The position numbers and the translations under genes were made by a program. Source: Burkholderia ubonensis (GTDB lineage: Bacteria > Pseudomonadota > Gammaproteobacteria > Burkholderiales > Burkholderiaceae). From it: 64,000 nucleotides of DNA. The DNA lies in the NCBI RefSeq assembly GCF_001718695.1, contig NZ_CP013422.1, positions 1,178,001-1,242,000 on the forward strand, written 5' to 3'. Under the pieces are notes generated by a model. The model searched no databases, was not told the DNA's origin, and was given only the letters and a program-made list of their open reading frames with translations. Below are positions 25,944 to 35,120 of the stretch, piece by piece (position 1 is the first letter of the stretch; every line of letters starts with the position of its first letter).

Positions 25944-28900
25944 TCAATACACGTCCCGCACGTAACGCCGCTCCTTCGCCAGCCGCGCGACATACTCGCC
26001 CGCCTTGTCGTCCGACATCCCGCCGTGCGCGGCGACCACCGCCTTCAGCGCCGCGTCGACGTCCTTCGCCATCCGCGCGGCGTCGCCGCACACGTAGAAG
26101 TGCGCGCCCTCCTCCAGCCACGCGAACAGTTCCGCGCCGTGCTCGCGCATCCGGTCCTGCACGTAGACCTTCTCCGCCTGGTCGCGCGAGAACGCGAGAT
26201 CGAGCCGCGTCAGGAAGCCGCTGTCGCGCATCGCGGTCAGCTCGTCGCGGTAATAGAAATCGGTCTGCGCGTGCTGCTCGCCGAAGAACAGCCAGTTGCG
26301 GCCGCGCGCGCCGCGCGCCTGGCGCTCGTGCAGGAAGCCGCGGAACGGCGCGATGCCGGTGCCGGGGCCGACCATCACGATCGGCGCGTCGCCGCTCGCC
26401 GGCGGCCGGAAATGCGCGGACTTCTGCACGAACACCGGCACGCGGCCGTCTTCCGCGCGATCCGCGAGGAACGTCGACGCGACGCCCTTGCGCGCGCGCC
26501 GGCCGTTGTGGAAGCGCACCGCGGACACCGTCAGGTGGATCTCGTCGCGATGCGCCTTCGGGCTCGACGCGATCGAGTACAGGCGCGGCTGCATGCGCTT
26601 GAGCATGCCGACGAGCTCCGCGCCCGACAGCTCGACCGGGTATTCGTGCAGCACGTCGGCAAGCTGCTGCCCCCACAGCCAGTGCTTCAGGTCGGCCTTG
26701 CGCTCGTCGGCGAGCAGCGCGTTGAGCGCGCCGTTCGCGCTGCGCGCGGCGATGAACGCGAGCGTGTCCGGATGCGGACGCGTGATGTCGAAGTGGCGCG
26801 CGAGCGCGTCGCCGAGCCGCACTTCGCCGACGCCGCCGACCGTCACCGGCGTGTCGGCCTTCAGCGCGGTGAGGTCGAGCAGCTCGTCCACCAGCGCCGG
26901 GCAGTTGGTCGGCCACACGCCGAGCGCGTCGCCGGCTTCGTATTCGAGGTTCGCGCCCTCGGTCGACAGCGACACGTAGCGCGTGTCCTTCGCCGCGCCC
27001 GCGTGATTCAGCCGCAGGTTCGCGACGAGCCGCGACGGCGCCGGATGCGCCTTGGTCGGCAGCGCGCCCGACGGGATCATGCCTTCCGCCGGCACCGCGT
27101 GCAGCACCGCGTCCTCCTCCTTGATGCGCGCGACGACGCGCTCGAGCCAGCGGTCGGCGTCGGCCTGGAATTCGACGTCGCAATCGACGCGCGGCGACAG
27201 CCGCTTCGCGCCCAGCTCGGCGAACCGAGCGTCGAGCCGGCGGCCGTGGCCGCAGAACTGGTCGTAGTTGCGGTCGCCGAACGCGAGCACCGCGAAGTGC
27301 ACGCCGTCGAGGCGCGCTGCGCCGTCAGAGCGCAGCGCGTCCCAGAACTCGCTGCCGTTGTCGGGCGGATCGCCGTCGCCGAACGTGCTCGTCATCAGCA
27401 GCACGTATTGCGCCTTCGCGAGCGACGCGAGCGGGTAGTCGGACATGCAGGTCGTGCGGATCTCGAAGCCCGCGTTCATCAGCTGCGTCGCGTAATCCTC
27501 GGTCAGCGATTCGATGTTGCCGGTCTGCGACGCCCACAGCAGCACGACCTTCGGCCGCGTGCGCACGATCCGCACGCCGCCCGGCGCGGCCGCATCGGCC
27601 GGCAGCGCGGGCGCCGCGCGTTCCGTCGCGGGTGCGGGCGCCGAGCGGCTGAACAGCCCGGCGAGCATCCCGTCGAGCCAGCGGCGCGTCGGCGCGGCGA
27701 GCGGCGCGCTCGCCGGCAGCACGGGCACGCCGCCCGCGCGGCGGCCCGCGCCGCTCCGCATGCCGCTGACGAAGCCCGCGACGTACTGGCGCTCCGCGTC
27801 GGAGAGCGCCGGCGGCGCGAGATCGGCCACGCCGAGCGCCGCCGCGAAAGTGTCGAGGTCTGCCATGTCGGATTCCTGTGAAGCCGCGAGCGATACCGGC
27901 GCAGCCTGAGCATCGGCTGCGGCGGCTGCGTGGGCGGCATCGGCTGCGGCCGCATCGAGGCGCGCCGTGTCGTCGTCGGCGGGCGCGAACGCGTTGGTGT
28001 CCGCGCGCGTCAATGCGACCGCGCAGTATTTCAGTTCAGGTTGCTGCGAAACCGGGTCGATCGCGTCGCTCGTGACCGCGTTGATGCACAGATCGTCGCC
28101 GTACACGTCGTTCCAGTGCATCGGCGCGAAGCAGTTGCCGGGCTGCACGCGGTCCGTCACGACCGCCGGCAGCACCGCGCGCCCGCGCCGCGAGCGGATC
28201 TCGACGCTGTCTTGCGCGGCGATGCCGAGCGTGCGCGCGTCGTCCGGATGAATTTCGACGAACGGGCGCGGGTTCAGCTTGTTGAGCATCGCGACCTTGC
28301 CCGTCTTCGTCATCGTGTGCCACTGGTGCTGCAGCCGCCCGGTGTTCAGCACGATCGGGAATTCGCGGGCGGGCAGCTCGGCGGGCGCGGCGTGCGGCCG
28401 CGCGAAGAACCGTGCCTTGCCCGACGTGGTCGGAAACGCGAGGCGCGGCACGCCGCCGTCCGCCGCCGTGCGCAGCGTCTGGCTCACGCCGTCGTTCAGG
28501 TAGCGAACCGGATTGCGATCCTGCGCCGCGCCCGGCGCGCACGGCCACTGCAGCGGCGCATCGGCGAGCGCCGCATGGCTCGCGCCGCGCAGGTCGTAGC
28601 CGGTCGCCGGATTCGAGAAGCCGACGATCTCGTCGAACACGTCGGCGGCCGACGCGTAGTCGAACGCGTCGCCGAACCCCATCGCGCGCGCGACCCCGGC
28701 GACGATCCGCCAGTCCGGCAGCGCGTCGCCGGGCGGCTCGATCGCCTGCCGCATCAGCGTCAGGTTGCGCTCGGAGTTGACCATCACCCCTTCGCCCTCG
28801 GCCCACAACGCGCCCGGCAGCAGGATGTCCGCGTAGCGGTTGGTTTCGGTGTCGAGGAACGCGTCCTGCGCGATCACGAGCTCGGCCGCCTGCAGGCCGG

Positions 28901-30149
28901 CGATCGCGTTGCGCCGGTTCGGCACCGTCGCGACCGGGTTCGTGCAGATGATCCAGCACGCCTTGATGTCGCCGGCCGCCATCCGCTCGAACAGGTCGAC
29001 GGTGCCGTTGCCGGTCTCGGCGCGCAGCGTGCCGCGCGGCACCTGCCACCGGTCCTCGACGAACTGCCGGTCCGCGTCCGACAGCACCGAGCGCTGGCCC
29101 GGCAGCCCCGGCCCCATGTACCCGATCTCGCGCCCGCCCATCGCGTTCGGCTGGCCGGTCAGCGAGAACGGCCCGCTGCCGGGCCGGCACAGCTTGCCGG
29201 TCGCGAGGTGCAGGTTGCAGATCGCATTGGTGTTCCACACGCCGTGGGTGCTCTGGTTGAGCCCCATCGTCCAGCAGCTCATCCACTCCGGCGCGTCGCC
29301 GATCCACTGCGCGGCGAGCCGGATGTCGGCTTCGGCCAGCCCGGTGATCTCCGCGACCTTCTCCGGCGTGTAGCCGGCGAGGAACGCCGGCATCGCGTCC
29401 CACCCTTCGGTGAATTCGGCGATGAACGCGGCGTCGGTCTTGCCGTTCGCGTGCAGCAGATGGAGCAGGCCGTTCATCAGCGCGAGATCGGTGCCGGCGC
29501 GGATCGGCAGGTACAGGTCGGCCTTGTCCGCAGTGCCGGTGCGGCGCGGATCGACGACGATCAGCTTCGCGCCGGCCTTCACGCGGTCCATCATCCGCAG
29601 GAACAGGATCGGATGGCAGTCCGCCATGTTCGCGCCGATCACGAAGAACAGGTTCGCGCGATCGAAATCCTCGTACGACCCGGGCGGGCCGTCCGCGCCG
29701 AGCGACAGCTTGTAGCCGCTGCTCGCGCTCGCCATGCACAGCCGCGAGTTCGACTCGATCTGGTTGGTGCCGACGAAGCCCTTCGCGAGCTTGTTGATCA
29801 GGTACTGCGCCTCGATCGACATCTGGCCGGACACGTAGAACGACAGCGCGTCCGGGCCGTGCGCGTCGAGCACCGCGCGCAGGCGGCGCCCGGTTTCGCC
29901 GAGCGCGTCGCGCACCGGCAGCGGCACCAGGTCGTCCCCGCGCGCGCGGCGCACGAACGCGCCTTCGAGCCGCCCGGACTGGCGCAGCGCGACGTGCGCC
30001 GACGAACCCTTCGTGCAGAGCCGCCCGAAGTTGGTCGGGTGGTCGGGATCGCCGGACACCTTGACGACCTCGCCGTCCTCGACGTGCAGCACCATCCCGC
30101 AGCCGACGCCGCAGTACGGGCACACGCTCTTCACGTTCGTGGCGGTCAT
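25944..30149 (-). CDS. assimilatory nitrate reductase fused to a CysJ-like NADPH flavoprotein
   Basis: A 1401-residue fusion. Residues 1-740 are a molybdopterin nitrate reductase: a 4Fe-4S site with C10, C13, C17 and C45 (SVCPYCGVGCGM...RLCTKG), then SNSRLCMASASSGYK with the Mo-ligand Cys138. An Ala-rich linker follows (about 740-780). Next are a CysJ-type start (MADLDTFAAALGV), flavodoxin domain (VLLWASQTGNIESLTEDYA, TSTFGDGDPPDNG), FAD domain (PRLYSIASSPKAH) and NADPH domain (VMVGPGTGIAPFRGF), ending ERRYVRDVY. Electrons can flow NADPH-FAD-FMN-4Fe4S-Mo within one chain, making nitrate to nitrite without a separate reductase. It is the last gene of narK-nirBD-nas, 16 bp after nirD. All key residues are intact. 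Confidence 0.95.
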   Translation of the reverse strand: MTATNVKSVCPYCGVGCGMVLHVEDGEVVKVSGDPDHPTNFGRLCTKGSSAHVALRQSGRLEGAFVRRARGDDLVPLPVRDALGETGRRLRAVLDAHGPDALSFYVSGQMSIEAQYLINKLAKGFVGTNQIESNSRLCMASASSGYKLSLGADGPPGSYEDFDRANLFFVIGANMADCHPILFLRMMDRVKAGAKLIVVDPRRTGTADKADLYLPIRAGTDLALMNGLLHLLHANGKTDAAFIAEFTEGWDAMPAFLAGYTPEKVAEITGLAEADIRLAAQWIGDAPEWMSCWTMGLNQSTHGVWNTNAICNLHLATGKLCRPGSGPFSLTGQPNAMGGREIGYMGPGLPGQRSVLSDADRQFVEDRWQVPRGTLRAETGNGTVDLFERMAAGDIKACWIICTNPVATVPNRRNAIAGLQAAELVIAQDAFLDTETNRYADILLPGALWAEGEGVMVNSERNLTLMRQAIEPPGDALPDWRIVAGVARAMGFGDAFDYASAADVFDEIVGFSNPATGYDLRGASHAALADAPLQWPCAPGAAQDRNPVRYLNDGVSQTLRTAADGGVPRLAFPTTSGKARFFARPHAAPAELPAREFPIVLNTGRLQHQWHTMTKTGKVAMLNKLNPRPFVEIHPDDARTLGIAAQDSVEIRSRRGRAVLPAVVTDRVQPGNCFAPMHWNDVYGDDLCINAVTSDAIDPVSQQPELKYCAVALTRADTNAFAPADDDTARLDAAAADAAHAAAAADAQAAPVSLAASQESDMADLDTFAAALGVADLAPPALSDAERQYVAGFVSGMRSGAGRRAGGVPVLPASAPLAAPTRRWLDGMLAGLFSRSAPAPATERAAPALPADAAAPGGVRIVRTRPKVVLLWASQTGNIESLTEDYATQLMNAGFEIRTTCMSDYPLASLAKAQYVLLMTSTFGDGDPPDNGSEFWDALRSDGAARLDGVHFAVLAFGDRNYDQFCGHGRRLDARFAELGAKRLSPRVDCDVEFQADADRWLERVVARIKEEDAVLHAVPAEGMIPSGALPTKAHPAPSRLVANLRLNHAGAAKDTRYVSLSTEGANLEYEAGDALGVWPTNCPALVDELLDLTALKADTPVTVGGVGEVRLGDALARHFDITRPHPDTLAFIAARSANGALNALLADERKADLKHWLWGQQLADVLHEYPVELSGAELVGMLKRMQPRLYSIASSPKAHRDEIHLTVSAVRFHNGRRARKGVASTFLADRAEDGRVPVFVQKSAHFRPPASGDAPIVMVGPGTGIAPFRGFLHERQARGARGRNWLFFGEQHAQTDFYYRDELTAMRDSGFLTRLDLAFSRDQAEKVYVQDRMREHGAELFAWLEEGAHFYVCGDAARMAKDVDAALKAVVAAHGGMSDDKAGEYVARLAKERRYVRDVY

Positions 30150-30165
30150 GTTCGCTCCGGGTCCG

Positions 30166-30513
30166 TCAGCCCGCGACCCACACGACGCCGTCCTCGACGC
30201 GCGACGGATAGGTGCTCACCGACTGCTCCGGCACTTCGAGGCATTCACCGGTGCGCAGGTCGAAGTGATGCTTGTACAGCGGCGACGCGACGACGATCCG
30301 CTCGCCGAGATTGCCGATCAGCCCGCGCGACATCACCGCCGCGTGCGACGCCGGATCGACGTTGCCGATCGCGAACACGCCGCCGTCCGCATGCGCGACG
30401 TGGAACACGGCAACCTGCTCGCCGTTGACGAGCGCGCACACGCCGGTGTTCGGCACGATCTCGTCGAGCGCGCACACGGGGGTCCAGGACACGGGAATAC
30501 GATCGTTGCTCAT
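30166..30513 (-). CDS. nirD: nitrite reductase (NADH) small subunit
   Basis: A 115-residue protein with the Rieske-like fold of NirD. WTPVCALDEIVPNTGVCALV, VFHVAHADGGVFAIGNVDPA and SPLYKHHFDLRTGECLE are all present. As in other NirD proteins the Rieske Cys/His ligand pairs are absent, so it has no iron-sulfur cluster and supports NirB structurally. ATG 30513 is chosen because AAGGAG is 6 bases upstream; 9 codons further up are open but unnecessary. It lies 30 bp after nirB and 16 bp before the nitrate reductase. Confidence 0.95.
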   Translation of the reverse strand: MSNDRIPVSWTPVCALDEIVPNTGVCALVNGEQVAVFHVAHADGGVFAIGNVDPASHAAVMSRGLIGNLGERIVVASPLYKHHFDLRTGECLEVPEQSVSTYPSRVEDGVVWVAG

Positions 30514-30543
30514 GGCGTTCTCCTTGCTGACGATTAACACGGA

Positions 30544-33098
30544 TCAAACGGTTTCGGTGTCGACCACCACCGGAATCTCGACGGGCTTGCCGCGCATGCG
30601 CTCGTCGGGCGTCGCGGGGCGGATCTGGCCGCGCGTCTCGACGAAGGCGATGTTCGCGTCCGGCGCGTCGCTGTTCACGAAGTGACGGAAGCGCCTGCGC
30701 GTGTCCGGATCGGTGACGGCCTTCTTCCATTCGCATTCGTAGGTGTCGACCACGTGCTGCATGTCGGCCTCGAGTTCGGCCGCGAGCCCGAGCTTGTCGT
30801 TGACGACGACGTCGATCAGGTAGTCGAGCCCGCCTTCGAGGTTGTCGCGCCACACGCTCGTGCGCTGCAGCCGGTCCGCGGTGCGGATGTAGAACATCAG
30901 GAAGCGGTCGACGTAGCGGACCAGCGTCGCGCGGTCGAGGTCGGCCGCGAGCAGTTCCGCGTGGCGCGGCTTCATCCCGCCGTTGCCGCACACGTACAGG
31001 TTCCAGCCCTTCTCGGTCGCGATGATGCCGACGTCCTTGCCCTGCGCCTCCGCGCATTCGCGGGTGCAGCCCGACACGCCGAACTTCAGCTTGTGCGGCG
31101 CGCGCAGGCCCTTGTAGCGGTTCTCCATATCGATCGCGAGGCCGACCGAATCGTCGACGCCGTAGCGGCACCACGTCGAGCCGACGCACGACTTCACGGT
31201 GCGCAGCGACTTGCCGTACGCATGCCCCGACTCGAAGCCCGCGGCGATCAGCTCCTCCCAGATCAGCGGCAGCTGCTCGACGCGCGCGCCGAACAGGTCG
31301 ACCCGCTGGCCGCCCGTGATCTTCGTGTAGAGGCCGTATTTCTTCGCGACCTGGCCGACCGCGATCAGCCCTTCCGGCGTCACCTCGCCGCCCGGCATGC
31401 GCGGCACGACGGAGTACGTGCCGTCGCGCTGGATGTTCGCGAGGTAGTAGTCGTTCGAATCCTGCAGCGCCGCGTGCTCCTTCTTCAGCACGAACTCGTT
31501 GAAGCACGACGCGAGGATGCCCGCGACCGCCGGCTTGCAGATGTCGCAGCCGAGGCCGTGGCCGTGCTTCGCGAGCAGTTCGCCGAAGGTGTGGATGCGC
31601 TCGACGCGGACCAGGTGGAACAGCTCCTGGCGCGAATACGGGAAGTGCTCGCAGATGTGGTTGTTGACCGCGAGGCCGTTCTTCTTCATCTCGGCCTTCA
31701 TGATCTGCATGACGAGCGGCACGCAGCCGCCGCACGACGTGCCCGCGCCGGTGCACGACTTCATCGCGGCGATGCTCGTCGCGCCGTCGGCGACCGCCGC
31801 GCAGATCTGCGACTTCGACACGTTGTTGCACGAGCAGATCTGCGCGCCCGCAGGCAGCGCATCGACGCCGAGCGCCGGCTTCGCCGCGCCGTCCGACGAC
31901 GGCAGGATCAGGAATTCCGGCTGCTCGGGCAGCTCGATGCGGTTCAGCATCATCTGCAGCAGCGTGCCGTATTCGGCCGCGTCGCCGACCATCACCGCGC
32001 CGTGCAGGAACTTGCCGCAGTCGGACACGACGAGCTTCTTGTACACCTGCCTGCGCTCGTCGGCGTACTGGTAGGTGCGGCTGCCGGCCGTCGCGCCGTG
32101 CGCGTCGCCGATGCTCGCGACGTCGACGCCCATCAGCTTCAGCTTCGTGCTCATGTCCGCGCCGGCGAACGCCGCGGCTTCACCGCTCAATTGCTTCGCG
32201 ACCACGCGCGCCATGTCGTAGCCCGGCGCGACGAGGCCGTACACCATGCCGCTCCATGCCGCGCATTCGCCGATCGCGTAGATGTCCGGGTCGCTCGTGC
32301 GGCAGCCGTCGTCGATCGCGACGCCGCCGCGCGGGCCCAGCTCGAGCCCGCACGCGCGCGCCAGCTCGTCGCGCGCGCGGATGCCGGCCGAGAACACGAT
32401 CATGTCGGTGTCGAGGTGCGAGCCGTCGGCGAACTTCATCCGGTGCGTGCCGCGTCCTCGCCGTCGACGATCTCGACCGTGTTCCTGCCGGTGTGCACCG
32501 TCACGCCGAGCGCCTCGATCTTCGCGCGCAGCATCCGGCCGCCGCCGTCGTCGACCTGCACCGCCATCAGGCGCGGCGCGAATTCGACGACGTGCGTGTC
32601 GAGCCCCAGGTCGCGCAGCGCCTTCGCGCATTCGAGGCCGAGCAGCCCGCCGCCGACCACCACGCCGCGCTTCGCGTGCGCGCCGCACGCCTGCATCGCC
32701 TCGAGGTCCTCGATCGTGCGGTACACGAAGCAGTCCGCGCGCTCGCGCCCCGGCACCGGCGGCACGAACGGCCGCGAGCCGGTCGCCAGCACGAGCTTGT
32801 CGTAGGCGAGCGTTTCGCCCGACGCGAGCGTGACCGTATGCGCGTCGCGGTCGATCGACGCGACCTGCGCGTTCAGGCGCAGGTCGAACTGCGGGTGCTG
32901 CTCGAAGAAGCCCGGCGCGACGAGCGACAGGTCGTCCGCCGACTTGCCCGAGAAGAATTCCGACAGGTGCACGCGATCGTACGCGGGACGCGGCTCCTCG
33001 CCGAGCACGGTCACCTGCAGCGCGCCGGCGGGTTCCGCCGCGACGCACTCGAGCAGCTTGTGACCGACCATGCCGTGACCGATGACGATGAGTTTCAT
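30544..33098 (-). pseudogene. nirB: nitrite reductase (NADH) large subunit NirB, broken by a single-base frameshift
   Basis: The two parts together make a complete NirB (851 residues if repaired). The N-terminal part, from ATG 33098 (MKLIVIGHGMVGHKLLECVA) to stop 32436, has the FAD/NADH domains. The C-terminal part continues in another frame from about 32454 to 30544. It holds MKFADGSHLDTDMIVFSAGI, the 2Fe-2S BFD domain (ICSCNNVSKSQIC, SCTGAGTSCGGC), and the siroheme/4Fe-4S site (SCVGSTWCRYG, SGCTRECAEAQG). The break is at 32450-32454: ...IVDGED runs into AARTG and stop. Adding one G (GACG to GACGG) gives EDGGTHRMKF and restores the frame. As written, nitrite reduction to ammonium would fail. 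It may be a sequencing error. Confidence 0.93.
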
Positions 33099-33121
33099 GA
33101 TGGTGTTCCTCGGACGTTCAA

Positions 33122-34447
33122 TCAGTTCGCGACGCCGCTCGCGGCCAGCGCGCGTTCGCGCAGCGCCGCCTCGCGGGCCTTGTGTTCTTCGCTGAAGCGC
33201 ACCGCCATCGCGCACAGCGCCGACGCGGTGACGACGAGCCCGAGCAGGCTCAGCGTGTGCTGCACGTCGCCGACGCCCTTCAGCAGGAAGCCCGCCGCGA
33301 CCGCGCCGACGTTGCCGCCCGCGCCGACGATGCCCGCGACGCCGCCGAGCGCCTTGCGGTCGATGAACGGCACGAGCGCGTAGGTCGCGCCGCACGCCAT
33401 GTGCGTGAAGAGGCCGAAGGTCAGCATCGCGGCCAGCGCGACGCCGACGCTGCCCGCGTGCGAGAACCAGACCAGGCCGAGCCCTTCGCCGACGATCAGC
33501 GCGCACAGCAGCGTTGCGCGCACGTCGAGGCTGCGGCGCGCGGCGACCTTGTCCGACAGCCAGCCGCCGAGCGCGCGCGCGAACAGCGCGAGCACGCCGA
33601 ACATGCCGGCCGCGAGACCCGCGTCCTTCAGCGACAGCTTGAAGTGATCGACGTAGTACAGCGCCGCGATGTTGTGAATGAACACTTCGACGCCGAAACA
33701 CGCGCCGTACGTGACGAACAGCATCCACACGCGATAGTTGCCGCAAGCGGTGAAGAAGCTCGCCCAGCCGCCCTTCTTGCCGCTGTCGATCGTCACGCCC
33801 TGCTTGCGCAGTTCGATGAAATCGCCTTGCGGGCAGTCCTGCGTGTAGCGCCAGTAGACCCACGCCATCGCCAGCATCGCGACGGCCGGCACGACGAGCG
33901 CAGCGCGCCAGGAGGCGGAGTCGCCGAAGCCGAGCATCAGCGCGGCGGCCGCGATCAGCGGCATCAGCGCCTGCGTCGCGCCCGCACCCGCGTTGCCCCA
34001 GCCGGCCGTCGTCGCGTTTGCTGTGCCGACGACGTTCGGCGCGAACATCACCGACGTGTGGTACTGCGTGATCACGAAGCTCGCGCCCACCGCGCCGATG
34101 CCGAGCCGGCAGATCAGGAACGTCAGGTAGTCGTGGCTGAACGCGACCGCGATCACCGGAATCGCGCCGACCGCGAGCAGCCCCGCATAGACGCGGCGCG
34201 GGCCGAAGCGGTCGCACAACGGGCCGACGACCAGCCGCACGACGATCGTCGCGGCGACCGCGGCGATGTTGATGTTCGCGACCTGCGCGGCGCTCAGGTG
34301 GAATTCGCGCGCGATCAGCGGCATCAGCGGCGCACACGCGAACCATGCGAAGAAGCAGACGAAAAACGCCATCCACGTCAGATGGAACGCGCGCATCGGC
34401 GCGCTGCCGAAACTGAAGAGATCGATGCGGGTAGCCTTGTCGGACAT
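33122..34447 (-). CDS. narK: nitrate/nitrite MFS transporter (NNP family)
   Basis: A 441-residue, 12-TM transporter of the nitrate-nitrite porter family. Helix 2 has FVCFFAWFACAPLMPLIARE; helix 5 carries nitrate signature 1 (TAGWGNAGAGATQALMPLI); helix 11 carries signature 2 (IVGAGGNVGAVAAGFLL). The conserved substrate-binding arginines lie in VVRLVVGPLCDRFGPRR and nearby. It imports nitrate for the reductases downstream. It is the first gene of the operon, 23 bp before nirB. The 140-nt leader before ATG 34447 contains regulatory hairpins and a terminator, and is preceded by a sigma-54 promoter. Its role is close to that of NasA of Klebsiella/Bacillus. Confidence 0.94.
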   Translation of the reverse strand: MSDKATRIDLFSFGSAPMRAFHLTWMAFFVCFFAWFACAPLMPLIAREFHLSAAQVANINIAAVAATIVVRLVVGPLCDRFGPRRVYAGLLAVGAIPVIAVAFSHDYLTFLICRLGIGAVGASFVITQYHTSVMFAPNVVGTANATTAGWGNAGAGATQALMPLIAAAALMLGFGDSASWRAALVVPAVAMLAMAWVYWRYTQDCPQGDFIELRKQGVTIDSGKKGGWASFFTACGNYRVWMLFVTYGACFGVEVFIHNIAALYYVDHFKLSLKDAGLAAGMFGVLALFARALGGWLSDKVAARRSLDVRATLLCALIVGEGLGLVWFSHAGSVGVALAAMLTFGLFTHMACGATYALVPFIDRKALGGVAGIVGAGGNVGAVAAGFLLKGVGDVQHTLSLLGLVVTASALCAMAVRFSEEHKAREAALRERALAASGVAN

Positions 34448-34466
34448 ATCTCATTCACCAAACAAA

Positions 34467-34521
34467 AACGGCGTCCTGCGAACCCGGTCTCGTGTCGAGA
34501 CCCGATGCGTAGGACGCCGTT
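34467..34521 (-). terminator. leader terminator (attenuator) before narK
   Basis: In the transcript AACGGCGTCCT (34521-34511) pairs perfectly with AGGACGCCGTT (34477-34467), an 11-bp stem followed by five U residues, 20 bases before the narK start. The loop holds a second hairpin, GGTCTCG/CGAGACC. A terminator here makes sense only if it can be overridden, as by NasT. Confidence 0.85.
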
Positions 34522-34530
34522 GCCCAGGGA

Positions 34531-34587
34531 GCCCGTTGCCGGGCGCGTCAGTATTCGGTACTGCGGACGAATCGCCATTGATTCGCC
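34531..34587 (-). promoter_or_regulatory. ANTAR-type paired hairpins in the narK leader (NasT binding site)
   Basis: Just after the predicted transcription start, RNA 34587-34566 forms an 8-bp hairpin GGCGAATC / GATTCGTC with hexaloop AATGGC, having A at loop position 1 and G at 4. This is the known ANTAR recognition pattern. A second hairpin, CAGTA-CCGAA-TACTG (34563-34549), follows; opening its A-U closing pair again gives A1 and G4. A third, GCCCG-TTGC-CGGGC read on the plus strand (34531-34544), lies before the terminator. Confidence 0.75.
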
Positions 34588-34600
34588 CGAGCCAGCTAAC

Positions 34601-34615
34601 GCAAGCGGCGTGCCA
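34601..34615 (-). promoter_or_regulatory. sigma-54 promoter of the narK-nirBD-nas operon
   Basis: On the minus strand 34615-34601 reads TGGCACGCCGCTTGC, an exact match to TGGCACG-N4-TTGC with the required GG and GC at -24/-12. Transcription would begin near 34589, 2 bases before the first ANTAR hairpin. Sigma-54 promoters need an activator, here most likely NtrC. Confidence 0.85.
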
Positions 34616-34716
34616 TGCAACGCGAAATCTCCGCGAGCGCCCTGTCGTACAAGGCTCGCCGGGCGCCGTCGGCCGTCTTGCGCGGAATCGGCCGCGATAC
34701 GTCGGGAGGCATCGCG

Positions 34717-34752
34717 GCACAGTTGTGGTGCGATGCAGCACTGTCGCCGTGC
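34717..34752. promoter_or_regulatory. two NtrC-like enhancer sites
   Basis: GCAC-N7-GTGC occurs at 34717-34731 and again at 34738-34752. The centres are 21 bp apart, two helical turns, as suits cooperative NtrC dimers. They lie about 135 and 155 bp upstream of the predicted sigma-54 start. The half-sites match the NtrC core GCAC...GTGC. Confidence 0.65.
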
Positions 34753-35120
34753 GGCATCGCGGTGCGTGCCGGTGCGTCGCGATGCACGTCGTGCGGGCAT
34801 CGCATGCGCGGCGCCGCCGCATGCGAGTGCATGCGTTCGCGTGCCGCGGCGGCGTCGTGCGCCGCACGTCGCCGCGGGCGCGGGCCGCGACGCGACGCTT
34901 GGCCCGTTTATTGCTGAATCCGTTATCGACACCGGCAACGGCGCCGGTGGGCGGTCTTTCCCCATGCCGTCCCGGCCGATCCAGGCGGGGCCGGCAGAAC
35001 CGACGTGGACAACGGCGTCCAGCCCGTGCTCGGCACGGCGGGACGCCGTGGTCGCCTCGACCGCCCGCTGCCGCGAGCAACAACGCGTTATCGCCGCCGC
35101 ATGCGGCACAGGAACACGAC
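34753..35120. other. upstream region of cobA, no gene
   Basis: There are 368 bases between the NtrC-like sites and cobA. They are full of GCATGC/GTGC repeats, including an imperfect palindrome at 34800-34825, but no protein-like frame. The cobA-nasT-nasS promoter should be here; I found no convincing sigma-70 or sigma-54 boxes on the plus strand. Confidence 0.4.

Noticed and set aside
27930..30428. An 830-codon plus-strand frame opposite the nitrate reductase gene
   Set aside because: Low-complexity Arg/His/Val composition and no domain; the minus strand encodes a complete molybdoenzyme.
34800..34825. Imperfect palindrome GCATGCGCGGC / GCCGCCGCATGC in the cobA upstream region
   Set aside because: One unpaired base, GC-only and surrounded by similar GCATGC and GTGC strings; no position relative to a promoter that suggests function.
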